From assembly GCF_900111865.1 (NCBI RefSeq), contig NZ_FOJS01000009.1, positions 22,353 through 86,352 on the forward strand: DNA of 64,000 nucleotides, read 5' to 3'. Positions 52,750-62,457 of the stretch are shown here, in pieces. The DNA comes from Parageobacillus thermantarcticus. GTDB lineage: Bacteria; Bacillota; Bacilli; Bacillales; Anoxybacillaceae. Position 1 is the first letter of the stretch. Each line of letters begins with the position of its first letter. Made by a program: the position numbers and the translations under genes. The notes under the pieces are model-generated. The model had not been told where the DNA came from and did no database searches. It saw only the letters and a list, made by a program, of their open reading frames with translations.

Positions 52750-54504
52750 CTACCTTGCCTCTCCCTGCAACACTGTCGCGCGATCTTGGTATTGAATATC
52801 ATAAATGCGCTTATACAATCCGTTTTGCCGAAGCAACTCATCATGCGTGCCGCGCTCGACAATTCGCCCTTGTTCAACCACTAAAATCTCGTCTGCATGT
52901 TTTAATGAAGAAATACGATGGGCAATAATAAACGTCGTTTTTCCTTTCATCACGTCACGCAATGCCGATTGAATGCGTAATTCCGTTTCCATATCCACTG
53001 CGCTCGTCGCGTCGTCTAAAATGAGAATGCTCGGGTTTTTACAAATCGCCCTCGCAATTGCGATTCGTTGTTTTTGTCCACCGGAAAGCCCCAGTCCGCG
53101 CTCACCGAGAACGGTATCGTATCCGTCTGGAAGTTCCATAATAAAGTCATGCGCCCCGGCCCGCTTTGCCGCGTCAACGATTTCTTCCATCGTCGCATCT
53201 GGCCGGCCGTAGGCGATATTTGATTGAATCGTCGACGAAAACAAAAACGTTTCTTGAAAAACGACACCAACGTTGGAACGAAGCGTTTTTAGCGAATATT
53301 GCTCGATCGGGCGACCGTCGATCAAAATCTCTCCATCGCTTCGTTCGTAAAAGCGAGAAATTAAATGAGTGATGCTTGATTTGCCCGAGCCTGTCGCACC
53401 GATGATCCCTATCGTTTTCCCAGGGTACGCATAAAAAGAGACGTTTTGTAATGCTGGAGGAGCGTCGGCACGATAATATAGCGTCACATTGCGAAATTCG
53501 ACTTCTCCTCTGATATGCGGCGTCGTATGATCAACGTTCTCGTCGCGAATCGTTTCTTTTGCTTCCAAAATTTCTAATAGCCGTTCCCCAGACGCCTTTG
53601 CCTGAGAAAACATATTAATCGTAAACCCAAGCTGCATAATCGGTCCTAAAATATACCATGTTAAGCTGTAAAAAGCGACGAGCTCGCCCGGTTGCAGCTT
53701 TTCATGCGTCACAAGATAACCGCCATATGCCAACAGCAGCACAACACAAATATTTCCGATTGCCTCCATTAATGGAAAATATTTTGCCCAAAGCTCAGAC
53801 GTCGCGAGCTGGCTCGTTTTTAAATTTCCGTTTTTTTCATTAAACCGTTCCATTTCGGCCGCTTCTTTCGAAAGGGCTTTCACAGTATAAATTCCGCTAA
53901 TGTTTTCCTGCACTTTTGTATTTAGCTTCCCGAATGATTGGCGCACCCGGCGAAACGCAGGATGAACATTTCGATCAAACTGATAAACGACAACCGCCAA
54001 AAACGGCAGCGCGGCCACTGTCACAAACGTTAATTTCGGAGAATAATATAGCATGACGCAGAAGCTTGCGCCGACCATAATGAGAAAACGCAGCGCTTCC
54101 GAAAAGCCGAATGCAAGAAAAAAACGGAATCCTTCGACATCGGACGTCAACCGTGACATTAAATCTCCGGTCTTCGCGTTATCATAATAACTAAACGGCA
54201 GCCGCTGCAATTTTTCATACAACGCATCCCTTAGAGCACGAACCGCTTGAATGCCGAACATATCCGCCAAATAATGCTGAATAAACGTCGATAACGCTTT
54301 TAACGCCATAACTCCGACAAACGCGATCGCCATCCATGGCACTAACTCATATCGGTGCCCGATGATCACGTCATCAATCGTTAGCTGCAAAATCATCGGA
54401 TATACGACCGTAATCCCCGTAACAACAAGCAAAAAAATCATTGACCAAATAAAATCCTTTTTATATGGAAGATAAAACTGCCTTAATTTTCGAAAAACAG
54501 ACAT
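52750..54504 (-). CDS. ABC multidrug exporter, degenerate-site half (BmrC/YfiB-like)
   Basis: 584-residue half-transporter: six N-terminal helices, then an ATPase with Walker A GATGSGKSS, signature LSGGQKQR and Walker B LILDDATSAVD. The Glu after Walker B is replaced by Asp, as in the degenerate half of heterodimeric exporters such as BmrCD, LmrCD and TM287/288. The start at 54504 (MSVFRKLRQFYLPYKK) follows GAGGGGAAAGC. First gene of the pair. Confidence 0.88.
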   Translation of the reverse strand: MSVFRKLRQFYLPYKKDFIWSMIFLLVVTGITVVYPMILQLTIDDVIIGHRYELVPWMAIAFVGVMALKALSTFIQHYLADMFGIQAVRALRDALYEKLQRLPFSYYDNAKTGDLMSRLTSDVEGFRFFLAFGFSEALRFLIMVGASFCVMLYYSPKLTFVTVAALPFLAVVVYQFDRNVHPAFRRVRQSFGKLNTKVQENISGIYTVKALSKEAAEMERFNEKNGNLKTSQLATSELWAKYFPLMEAIGNICVVLLLAYGGYLVTHEKLQPGELVAFYSLTWYILGPIMQLGFTINMFSQAKASGERLLEILEAKETIRDENVDHTTPHIRGEVEFRNVTLYYRADAPPALQNVSFYAYPGKTIGIIGATGSGKSSITHLISRFYERSDGEILIDGRPIEQYSLKTLRSNVGVVFQETFLFSSTIQSNIAYGRPDATMEEIVDAAKRAGAHDFIMELPDGYDTVLGERGLGLSGGQKQRIAIARAICKNPSILILDDATSAVDMETELRIQSALRDVMKGKTTFIIAHRISSLKHADEILVVEQGRIVERGTHDELLRQNGLYKRIYDIQYQDRATVLQGEAR

Positions 54505-54675
54505 GCTTTCCCCTCTTTCCTGCAAAGTCTCCCATCCAATTATTGTTTAGCTTCCGCCGCACATCTGTTTACATCCTTAAAACCCCCACCTAAACAATAT
54601 ATTTAATTTTTTGTTTTCTTCATTTTACTTTCCAAACATCGGAAAAAATAGAGAAAATCATAACAATAATTTGTA

Positions 54676-55560
54676 TTATTGTAACATCCTCTTTGTTTGG
54701 GAGCGCATGCCGTATTGCTTACGAAACTCGTTTGGACTGATACCTTCAGACTGTTTAAATACACGACTAAAATAGGCTAACTGAGAAAAGCCGCAACGAT
54801 CGGCGATTTGCTCAATGCTTAAATCGCTAGAAACAAGAAGCAGACGCGCTTGTTCCAACCTCACCCTTTGCAAATATTCCATTGGAGTACAATCATATAC
54901 CGCCCGCATGCATCGGGCAATATGATTTGGATGAAACCTTAACGCTTTGCCAATATCGCGGTAACTTATTTTGCGGTAATAATTTTTCCGCAAAAATTCC
55001 GCTGCCCGTTCAGCGACCGTCACCGCCGGGGATGACGTGTCTGTAACGGCATGTGTGCATAACTCTTGAAGCAGTTGTTGAAACCAAACATGCCGCTGCC
55101 ATTCCCCAAAAAAAGATATGTCGCTCAATGAGCGAACAAGCTGTTCACATATTCGCTCTACTGTTTCCACATTGCGAATTGCCCCGTATTTGGAAAGACG
55201 AATCGCAAACGGCTGCTCTGAAAATAAATTTCGCCGTGTCACCCTGTCACTTTTTTCATGATGCGCTTTCTCCACATGCCTCCATCGGTGTGCCGCCATA
55301 AAATGAAACCAATAAAAACGCGTCTCCTCTTGACAAGCAGCAGTTGGATAATGGTGACAATCGGGATATAAAATCAGAAATTCCCCGCTTTTGACGCGAA
55401 ACTCTTTCCCTTCTTCTCCAAGAAAAAGACAGCCATCCGCAACAATTAACAAATCAAACACACCAATATCGCGCCGGTTGGGATGACATTGGCCAATCCG
55501 GTAGACTGCCTCTCCTCCCGCCAAAAAAGTCGGCAAAGGCGGCGCAGCGATTTCAAGCAT
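54676..55560 (-). CDS. AraC-family transcriptional regulator
   Basis: 294 residues. The N-terminal cupin-like sensor region (KSGEFLILYPDCHHYP) precedes two C-terminal helix-turn-helix units (YRDIGKALRFHPNHIARCM and LSIEQIADRCGFSQLAYFSRVFKQ), ending with SPNEFRKQY. The ATG follows AAGGGAGAGAAACTC. It lies between the ABC exporter and the yfiT-like gene. Target unknown; the exporter is the nearest candidate. Confidence 0.88.
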   Translation of the reverse strand: MLEIAAPPLPTFLAGGEAVYRIGQCHPNRRDIGVFDLLIVADGCLFLGEEGKEFRVKSGEFLILYPDCHHYPTAACQEETRFYWFHFMAAHRWRHVEKAHHEKSDRVTRRNLFSEQPFAIRLSKYGAIRNVETVERICEQLVRSLSDISFFGEWQRHVWFQQLLQELCTHAVTDTSSPAVTVAERAAEFLRKNYYRKISYRDIGKALRFHPNHIARCMRAVYDCTPMEYLQRVRLEQARLLLVSSDLSIEQIADRCGFSQLAYFSRVFKQSEGISPNEFRKQYGMRSQTKRMLQ

Positions 55561-55598
55561 GAGTTTCTCTCCCTTCCGATTGCGTAATGAGATAAAAA

Positions 55599-55618
55599 AA
55601 GCTGCCTAGAGGCAGCTT
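55599..55618 (-). terminator. Terminator overlapping the yfiT-like stop
   Basis: 9-bp stem AAGCTGCCT / AGGCAGCTT, 2-nt loop, T-run (TTTTTTTATC) on the minus strand. The stop codon TAA begins in its flank. Confidence 0.78.
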
Positions 55619-56148
55619 TAGTTCCAGCCTTTTCGCTCCCGCAACGAAGTAATTTGCGCCGTATGATGTTTTCCATGCCATGCGTATAGCGCCGTTAACA
55701 CGTATAAAGGAGCGGTTTCTTTTGTTCCTTCATGATAAAACTTCCGTTCGAAATCTTCGGCGCGCAGCGACTCAAGCAAGCGAGCCCATCGTTCATGAAG
55801 ACCTTCGAGCAATTGTAGCGATGATTCGATCGGCAATGAACGAGCTTCTATCGTTTTCGCCCACTCGCTTTCTTCAAACGGTTTAATCGAAGGCACGTCC
55901 TCTGTTAATATCCATTTCGTGCGCAAAAACGCATTCATGCTTGCGTCGGCGAGATGATGCACAACTTGCACAACTGTCCATCCTCCATCGCGATACGGCG
56001 TATTCAGCTGCTCCTCATTCAACCCGCTGACCGCCTCCCGCAATTTGGCGGGTGCTTGGCGAATATCATCAATCCACTGTTTTACATCTTCTTCCCGAAA
56101 TTCCTCCGGAGCTTTAAATTTGCCAATCGGATAGCGAATATCACCCAT
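55618..56148 (-). CDS. YfiT/BstA-type DinB-superfamily protein
   Basis: 176-residue four-helix metalloprotein. Histidines in [13 protein letters not shown] and [12 protein letters not shown] are the usual DinB/YfiT metal ligands; the N-terminus reads [12 protein letters not shown]. YfiT-type proteins are metal-dependent and some act as bacillithiol S-transferases. The ATG at 56148 follows GGAGG at 9 nt. B. subtilis YfiT has 178 aa. Confidence 0.85.
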   Translation of the reverse strand: MGDIRYPIGKFKAPEEFREEDVKQWIDDIRQAPAKLREAVSGLNEEQLNTPYRDGGWTVVQVVHHLADASMNAFLRTKWILTEDVPSIKPFEESEWAKTIEARSLPIESSLQLLEGLHERWARLLESLRAEDFERKFYHEGTKETAPLYVLTALYAWHGKHHTAQITSLRERKGWN

Positions 56149-56206
56149 GATTTGTCTCCTCCTTTTTTTACATATATTCCATATCCACAAAAGAAATCCT
56201 GCTTAA

Positions 56207-57172
56207 TTGGTAGAGGAAGAAAAAGTGAAACTTGACGATCCCGTCAAGAAATATGTTCCTGAGATTGCTGAGATTAAAGTTCTTGATGGTTTCGATGAAA
56301 ACGGGCATCCCAAACTAAGAGAACCTAGAACAGACATTACAATCAACATGCTGATGCTCCACACCGCCGGCTTCGGTTACGAATTCTTTAGTCATGAGGA
56401 TCGAAAATATCGTGATCAAAAAGAAATCCCTTCCATACTCACTAGCACCTTTGACTCGATCAAAAGTGTGCTGCTATTCGAGCCAGGCGAACGCTGGAAC
56501 TATGGTGTTAACATCGACTGGGTTGGCAAGGTTGTCGAAGCCGTACGCGGTAAACGACTGGGGGAGGTAATGGCCGAGTATATTTTTGCTCCCCTTGACA
56601 TGACCGACATCGGATTCACGCTAACGCCGTCAATGATGGAACGTCGCGCAACCATTCACAGTCGCACCAAAGATGGCAATATCACACCACTACCTGATCT
56701 CATCCTGCCACAATCTCCCGAAATGGACATGGGAGGACACGGCTTGTACGCCAGCATTGGTGAATATATGAAGTTTATCCGAATGATCCTAAATGACGGT
56801 GCAGGTGTGCTTAAACCGGAAACGGTCGCGCAAATGACTCAGAACGGGCTTGGCGCATTAAAGAGTGGCGGCTGGATCTCGTCTGATCCATCTCTAGCTA
56901 ATGATGGTGAGTTCTACCCTGGCGTACAAAAATCGTGGGCTTATACATTCCAAGTAAACGAGGATCCCACACCTACAGGACGCCCAGCAGGTCAGTTGAT
57001 GTGGGCCGGGCTGGCCAACCTGTTCTACTGGATCGACCGTAAGAACGGCATTGGTGGATTTTGGGCTTCTCAAATCTTCCCGTTCCACGATGTGGCTTCG
57101 TACTTAGGCTTCATCGAGTTCGAATCGGCAGTCTATAGTACGTTGAAACGGTTAGGTCAAATTGCCACTTAA
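56207..57172 (+). pseudogene. 5'-truncated beta-lactamase-family serine hydrolase
   Basis: 322-codon frame of the class C beta-lactamase/esterase family lacking its first third. It starts abruptly at VEEEKVKLDDPVKKYVPEI, the part that normally follows the SxxK nucleophile helix by a few residues. An in-frame TAA stop sits immediately before the first codon and there is no ribosome site. The rest is intact: MLHTAGFGYEFF, the Tyr motif WNYGVN, and GGHGLYAS near residue 180. Without the SxxK serine it cannot act as a hydrolase. Its 5' end lies 58 bp from the divergent yfiT-like gene, so a deletion or insertion probably removed the start. Confidence 0.82.
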
Positions 57173-57293
57173 TCTGAAATTTCTAAAGGGCAATACGTTA
57201 TTCAGATTTTTGTTCACCGCTTCCACCTCTTCATTCTCTGGCTTTCCCTTATCGCAAAAGCAATACAAGCATCAGTTCGATTCACATAGCAAT

Positions 57294-57320
57294 AAAGCCG
57301 CCGAAATGAATGGCGGCTTT
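57294..57320 (-). terminator. Terminator of the alpha-glucosidase gene
   Basis: 9-bp perfect stem AAAGCCGCC / GGCGGCTTT, 9-nt loop, 3 bp past the minus-strand stop. It could also serve the truncated gene on plus; the U-runs are modest on both strands. Confidence 0.65.
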
Positions 57321-57323
57321 TGC

Positions 57324-58988
57324 CTAACTCCATAAATATACCCGCGCTTCATAAGGTTTTAGCTTAAAGCGTGTCGCGTTTTTATGCGGTTTTACGTCAT
57401 AGTTTTGCAACACTAAATTTTCCGAGTTTAAGCGAATGCCATCATAACGGTACATAGCTGGTTTGGCGCTTAAATTGACAATAATCACCGCTTTTTCGTC
57501 ACCGAGTGTTCTTGTGTACGCGTAAATTGTCGGATGCTTTTCTAAAAGTAAATCATACTTTCCATAAATGAACACTTCGTTATCCTTGCGAAGCCGAATC
57601 ATTTTTTTGTAAAACTGAAGAACGGAATTCGGATCGCGCAATTGCGTCGCGACGTTAATGGTCTTATAGTTTTCGTTCACTTTCATCCATGGCGTTCCTG
57701 TCGTAAACCCAGCGTTTGGTGCATCAGACCATTGCATCGGAGTTCGCGAATTGTCGCGTCCTGTTTTCCAAATTACTTCCATTATTTCTTCATGGGAGCG
57801 CCCTTTTTCCCGCTCCATCTGATACATTCTTTTAATCGCAACATCCTTATAATCATCGATGCTCGGAAATCGAACGTTCGTCATGCCGATTTCTTGTCCT
57901 TGATAAATGAAAGGGGTCCCTTGCATGAAAAAGTACATCACGCCGAGCGCCTTCGCACTTTCGATAAGATACTCCTGATCATTCCCCCATGTGGAAACAG
58001 AACGAGGCTGATCGTGGTTTTCCAAAAACAACGCATTCCAGCCCCGGTTTTCCAAACCTTTTTGCCACTTTGTCAACGTGCGCTTTAATCGGCGCACATC
58101 GACTCCGCCGTTTGTTCCTTTTTGCCATAGCCCCAAATGTTCAAACTGGAAAATCATATTGAAAATTCCGTTTTCTTCACCGACCCATTCTTCCGCGTCT
58201 TCGATTGTAACACCGTTTGCTTCACCAACCGTCATAATATCATACTGCGCAAACGTTTGCATTTTCAACTCTCTTAAATAATCCATAATCCCCTCTTGGT
58301 TCATGTGGCCGGCAAACGAAGGAACATAGTCAAGCCCTTTCGGATTCGGCAAATCTGGCAATCCCGGCTTTTTCTTAATATGAGAAATAGCGTCGACGCG
58401 AAAACCATCGATTCCTTTATCCAGCCACCAATTGATCATTTTGTACAAAGCTCGGCGCACTTCGTCGTTTTCCCAATTTAAATCCGGCTGCTTCACGTCA
58501 AATATGTGCAAATAATATTGATCCGTTTTCGGATCATACTCCCATGCCGATCCGCCAAAAATGCTCTCCCAATTGTTCGGCTCTTTTCCGTTTTTGCCAT
58601 CGCGCCAAATGTACCAATTCCGCTTTGGGTTATCCCGCGATGAACGCGATTCAATAAACCATGGATGTTCATCGCTCGTATGATTAATGACTAAATCTAA
58701 AATCAATTTCATGCCGCGCCGATGAATTTCTTCCAACAACAAATCAAAGTCTTCCATCGTGCCAAACTCTTTCATAATCGCGTGATAGTCGCTAATATCA
58801 TATCCGTTATCGGCATTCGGCGACTTGTAAATCGGGCAAATCCATATGATATCGATTCCCATATCTTTTAAATAATCCAGCTTCTCGATAATTCCGCGAA
58901 GATCGCCGATTCCGTCACCATTTGAATCCATGAAGCTTCTCGGATAAATTTGATACGCGACTCCTTCTTTCCACCAAGCTTTCTTCAA
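57324..58988 (-). CDS. GH13 exo-alpha-1,4-glucosidase (oligo-glucosidase family)
   Basis: 554-residue intracellular enzyme that releases glucose from the non-reducing end of malto-oligosaccharides. GH13 regions are complete: nucleophile Asp199 (GFRVDAISH), acid Glu256 (TVGEANG) and Asp326 (ENHDQPR). The residue after the nucleophile is Ala200, where alpha-1,6-specific isomaltases carry Val, so alpha-1,4 preference is predicted. It closely resembles the Geobacillus exo-alpha-1,4-glucosidase. The start is TTG, 8 nt after AGGAGG. A cre site overlaps the predicted transcription start. Confidence 0.92.
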   Translation of the reverse strand: MKKAWWKEGVAYQIYPRSFMDSNGDGIGDLRGIIEKLDYLKDMGIDIIWICPIYKSPNADNGYDISDYHAIMKEFGTMEDFDLLLEEIHRRGMKLILDLVINHTSDEHPWFIESRSSRDNPKRNWYIWRDGKNGKEPNNWESIFGGSAWEYDPKTDQYYLHIFDVKQPDLNWENDEVRRALYKMINWWLDKGIDGFRVDAISHIKKKPGLPDLPNPKGLDYVPSFAGHMNQEGIMDYLRELKMQTFAQYDIMTVGEANGVTIEDAEEWVGEENGIFNMIFQFEHLGLWQKGTNGGVDVRRLKRTLTKWQKGLENRGWNALFLENHDQPRSVSTWGNDQEYLIESAKALGVMYFFMQGTPFIYQGQEIGMTNVRFPSIDDYKDVAIKRMYQMEREKGRSHEEIMEVIWKTGRDNSRTPMQWSDAPNAGFTTGTPWMKVNENYKTINVATQLRDPNSVLQFYKKMIRLRKDNEVFIYGKYDLLLEKHPTIYAYTRTLGDEKAVIIVNLSAKPAMYRYDGIRLNSENLVLQNYDVKPHKNATRFKLKPYEARVYLWS

Positions 58989-59008
58989 GGCTGTGTCCTC
59001 CTCTTTTG

Positions 59009-59023
59009 TGCATACGTTTTCAC
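59009..59023. promoter_or_regulatory. cre site (CcpA operator) of the glucosidase gene
   Basis: On the minus strand GTGAAAACGTATGCA fits cre (TGNAANCGNWNNCW) except the first W. It lies 6-20 bp downstream of the -10 box, where CcpA would block transcription. Confidence 0.65.
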
Positions 59024-59028
59024 TACTA

Positions 59029-59058
59029 ACTGTACACTACATAATGGCAATATTACAA
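59029..59058 (-). promoter_or_regulatory. Sigma-A promoter of the glucosidase gene
   Basis: TTGTAA (59053-59058), 18-bp spacer, TACAGT (59029-59034) on the minus strand. Confidence 0.5.
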
Positions 59059-59078
59059 TCTTTTTTTTGCAAAAAAAG

Positions 59079-59117
59079 AAAGCAGCCTTCTTTTTGACAC
59101 GTTTGGAAGGCTGCTTT
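59079..59117 (-). terminator. Terminator of the ketopantoate reductase gene
   Basis: 12-bp perfect stem AAAGCAGCCTTC / GAAGGCTGCTTT, 15-nt loop, followed by CTTTTTTTG on the minus strand. Confidence 0.85.
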
Positions 59118-59127
59118 GTTCCATTTC

Positions 59128-60054
59128 TTACTCCACTTTGGAACGGTTCGCCTCATAAATTTTTAAATTATGGTACACCATTTTTAACAGCGGTGTTGCG
59201 ATGTCATATTGTTCCGCCAGCGAAAGCAAATAGCCTTGCAAATGATCCGCTTCAATAAGCTGTCCTTTTTCCATATCACGCTGCATTGACGATTTCATCG
59301 TCGCTTCTATCTTGTTTAATTGCGCGAGTTGTTGTTCCTCGATATTATCAGCAATCGGTGCCCCATGCGCGCGCATTACCGTCGCGATTTCTTTTAACAA
59401 TCCGAAAATAATTTCCTGTCCGTATTTTCCCGAACGAATCGGACCAATCGGCGCGCGGAACAGCGTCGTCACCCCTGACATTGTCGCGATAAATAAATAT
59501 TTATTCCACATATCTGTAACGATTTTTTCGCTTGAGCGAAAACGGGCGTTGCAGCCGGAAAACAATTGTTCCAGCGCCTCAATGCGCTTCGTCCGCTCCC
59601 CGGACCACTCCCCAAATCGAACGTCATGGGAAGCGCTCGTCTGCACAATTTCTCCATGCTCATTCAGCGTTGTTTCAATAAAACAAAGCCCTCCTAATAC
59701 ATTTTCCTTTCCGAACTCATTCCAAAGCATGTCTATATGTGCCATGCCGTTTAACAGCGGTAAAATCATCGTTTTTGCTCCAACATACGGTTTCGCGTCG
59801 CGAATCGCTTCCGGCAAATGATACGCTTTATTGGAAAAAATAATGACATCAAACGGCTCCGCTCTTTCTCCTGTCACAAGCAGTTTCGGTTTCAACGCCG
59901 CATTTCCATGAACGCTATGAATGACAAGCCCTCGTTCTTGCAGCTGTTTTTTTCTTCGCTCACGGACGAGAAATGTCACGTCTACCCCTTTTTCCAACAA
60001 TCGGCCGCCGAAATAACCGCCGACCGCTCCCGCTCCAACGACAAGCATGCGCAT
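59128..60054 (-). CDS. 2-dehydropantoate 2-reductase (PanE/ApbA family)
   Basis: 308-residue NADPH-dependent reductase; the panE-type reaction makes pantoate for coenzyme A. The N-terminal Rossmann motif VVGAGAVGGYFGGRL, the catalytic-Lys region IIFSNKAYHLPEA, and the C-terminal lysine-containing MWNKYLFIATMSGVTTLFRAPIG are present. The ATG follows AAGGAGG at 9 nt. Several paralogues exist in Bacillus (PanE, YkpB), so the precise substrate is not certain. Confidence 0.87.
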   Translation of the reverse strand: MRMLVVGAGAVGGYFGGRLLEKGVDVTFLVRERRKKQLQERGLVIHSVHGNAALKPKLLVTGERAEPFDVIIFSNKAYHLPEAIRDAKPYVGAKTMILPLLNGMAHIDMLWNEFGKENVLGGLCFIETTLNEHGEIVQTSASHDVRFGEWSGERTKRIEALEQLFSGCNARFRSSEKIVTDMWNKYLFIATMSGVTTLFRAPIGPIRSGKYGQEIIFGLLKEIATVMRAHGAPIADNIEEQQLAQLNKIEATMKSSMQRDMEKGQLIEADHLQGYLLSLAEQYDIATPLLKMVYHNLKIYEANRSKVE

Positions 60055-60116
60055 CGATGTCTGCCTCCTTAATAAATATTACAATTTCCATTTATGCTCA
60101 TATTATAAAAAAAGGA

Positions 60117-60139
60117 AAAGGGGAAAAATATCCCCCTTC
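60117..60139 (-). terminator. Terminator of cstA-ybdD
   Basis: Stem AAAGGGG / CCCCCTT around a short loop; on the minus strand TTTTCCTTTTTTT follows. It lies directly after the YbdD-like gene. Confidence 0.65.
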
Positions 60140-60146
60140 TTCATCA

Positions 60147-60350
60147 TTAGCAACAGCGCGACACTTTTCCGCCTTTGCCGTTATAACGCGCTTCCTGCGC
60201 TTCGCAGAAAAACTCCTTTCTTGATTTGATCGGCTCCCCTGGATGATGCGTTTTCATATGTTCTACATACTTCTCATAGTTCGGAACACCAACAAGCAAA
60301 TCAAGAAATTGCTTACGATAAGCCCAAATCGTACGCACCCACTTACGCAT
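60147..60350 (-). CDS. YbdD/YjiX family protein
   Basis: 67-residue basic protein starting MRKWVRTIWAYRKQFLDLL, with GVPNYEKYVEHMKTHHPGEP and FFCEAQEARYNGKG: the YbdD/YjiX (Sel_put) family signature, nearly always encoded next to CstA or BtsT transporters. The start at 60350 overlaps the cstA stop by 8 bp and has GAGG at 9 nt. The Cys-Cys end may be functional. Its role with CstA is unknown. Confidence 0.88.
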   Translation of the reverse strand: MRKWVRTIWAYRKQFLDLLVGVPNYEKYVEHMKTHHPGEPIKSRKEFFCEAQEARYNGKGGKVSRCC

Positions 60351-62421
60351 AATGTTTAACCTCATTTCCTCCATCTCTTGGAATGTAAGGTGATTCTTTT
60401 AACGGCACATGTTTATTTTTCAACACTTTCACCCACATGTTGACGCATGAAATCAACATCGCGACCACAACAAGCATGAAAATAGCGCATAGTGTTGCAT
60501 CAATATAGTCATTCATAATAATTTGCCGCATTTGCGCCTCGTTGGCAGCAGGCGCCAGTATTTTCCCTTGAGATAATGCATCTTTAAACATATTGGCATG
60601 AGATAGAAAACCGACTTTCGGATCGCTGTGGAACAGCTTTTGAAACCCAGCTGTCATTGTTACGACTAAAAGCCATGTCGTTGGAATCAACGTCACCCAA
60701 ACATAGGCTTTTTTGCCCATTTTGAACAGCACCGTCGTGCCGAATAATAACGCGATTCCCGCGAGCATTTGGTTGGCAATACCGAAAAGCGGCCACAACG
60801 TATTAATACCGCCGAGAGGATCGACTACCCCTTGATATAAGAAATAGCCCCAAGCCAATACACATAATGTCGTTGCGATAATATTGGAAACTAACGAATC
60901 CGTTTTTCCAAGCGGCTTATAGAAATGGCCAAGAATATCTTGAATCATAAAGCGGCCAACGCGCGTACCCGCATCGATCGTCGTTAAGATAAAGAGCGCC
61001 TCAAATAAAATCGCAAAATGGTACCAGAACGCCATCAACGCTTTTCCACCGACCACATTGGAAAGAATGACAGCCATTCCGATCGCCAGCGTCGGCGCTC
61101 CGCCAGTCCGCGACAAAATCGTTTGCTCGCCGACATCTTTAGCAAGTTCTGTAAGCATGTCAGGCGTAACAGTAAATCCCCACGAAGACACAACTTTTGC
61201 CGCTTGCACCACATCTTGCCCAATCAGAGCTGCCGGGCTGTTAATCGCAAAATACGCTCCAGGAGTCAACACACACGCGGCAACAAGCGCCATAATCGCT
61301 ACGAACGATTCCATTAGCATTGCGCCATACCCGATTGGACGAGCGTGGCTTTCTATTTCAATCATTTTTGGAGTTGTACCAGATGAAACGAGCGCGTGGA
61401 ATCCAGACACCGCACCGCAGGCAATCGTAATAAACAGAAACGGGAATAAGTCACCAGCAAACACCGGACCAGTTCCATCAACAAATTTCGTCAACGCTGG
61501 CATTTGCAAATCAGGAGCAACCACTAAAATTCCTAACGCTAAACCAACGATCGTTCCGATTTTTAAAAACGTGCTCAAATAGTCGCGTGGCGCGAGCAAT
61601 AGCCATACCGGCAATGCCGAAGCGACAAACCCGTAAATAATCATCAAAATCGCAATCGTCTCGCCTTTTAATGTAAATATTTTCGCCAACGTCGGGTGCT
61701 CAGCGACGTGCTGGCCAGCTACCAACGAAACAATCAGGAGCACAAACCCGATCAAAGATGCTTCCGCAACGCGCCCTGGACGAATAAAGCGCATGTAAAT
61801 TCCCATCAAAATCGCAATCAGAATCGTTGCGGCAATCGTAAACATTCCCCACGGGCTTCCTACGAGCGCTTTCACTACAACCAACGCCAAAACAGCCAAT
61901 AAAATGATCATAATTCCTAAAATGCCAAGCGATGCAACAAATCCTGTAACTGGACCAATTTCTTCCTTCACCATCTCGCCAAGCGATTTACCGTTGCGCC
62001 GCATCGATGCGAATAAAATAATAAAATCTTGAACTGCTCCGCCTAAAACAACGCCGATAATAATCCAAAGCGTCCCCGGCAAATATCCCATTTGCGCCGC
62101 TAAAATCGGTCCGACAAGCGGCCCAGCGCCGGCGATCGCCGCAAAGTGATGGCCAAATAATACCCATTTGTTTGTCGGGACATAATCTTTTCCATCATTA
62201 AACACTTCCGCAGGCGTTTTACGATTGTCGTCAAGTTCAAACACTTTACGAGCGATAAATTTGCTATAAAAACGATACGCTACAGCATACGTACATACAG
62301 CAGCGACAATTAACCAAATCGCATTCACCGTCTCTCCACGGCTTAATGCGAGAACCGCGAACCCCGCTGCTCCAAGTGCGGAAATAACCCCCCAAAGCAA
62401 GATTGATTTTAATCCTTTCAC
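60343..62421 (-). CDS. cstA: Carbon starvation protein CstA, pyruvate/peptide transporter
   Basis: 692-residue polytopic transporter with about 16-18 helices. Conserved segments are NKWVLFGHHFAAIAGAGPLVGPI near residue 83, GAVQDFIILFASMRRNGKSLGE, and HALVSSGTTPKMI; E. coli CstA and BtsT carry pyruvate, and peptide uptake has also been proposed. The start is GTG, after AAGGGGGAAAAGAC. A promoter and a pair of direct repeats upstream suggest control by a response regulator, perhaps LytT-like. Confidence 0.92.
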   Translation of the reverse strand: MKGLKSILLWGVISALGAAGFAVLALSRGETVNAIWLIVAAVCTYAVAYRFYSKFIARKVFELDDNRKTPAEVFNDGKDYVPTNKWVLFGHHFAAIAGAGPLVGPILAAQMGYLPGTLWIIIGVVLGGAVQDFIILFASMRRNGKSLGEMVKEEIGPVTGFVASLGILGIMIILLAVLALVVVKALVGSPWGMFTIAATILIAILMGIYMRFIRPGRVAEASLIGFVLLIVSLVAGQHVAEHPTLAKIFTLKGETIAILMIIYGFVASALPVWLLLAPRDYLSTFLKIGTIVGLALGILVVAPDLQMPALTKFVDGTGPVFAGDLFPFLFITIACGAVSGFHALVSSGTTPKMIEIESHARPIGYGAMLMESFVAIMALVAACVLTPGAYFAINSPAALIGQDVVQAAKVVSSWGFTVTPDMLTELAKDVGEQTILSRTGGAPTLAIGMAVILSNVVGGKALMAFWYHFAILFEALFILTTIDAGTRVGRFMIQDILGHFYKPLGKTDSLVSNIIATTLCVLAWGYFLYQGVVDPLGGINTLWPLFGIANQMLAGIALLFGTTVLFKMGKKAYVWVTLIPTTWLLVVTMTAGFQKLFHSDPKVGFLSHANMFKDALSQGKILAPAANEAQMRQIIMNDYIDATLCAIFMLVVVAMLISCVNMWVKVLKNKHVPLKESPYIPRDGGNEVKHYA

Positions 62422-62457
62422 GTCTTTTCCCCCTTGTTGTAAATGAACTTTACTTAT

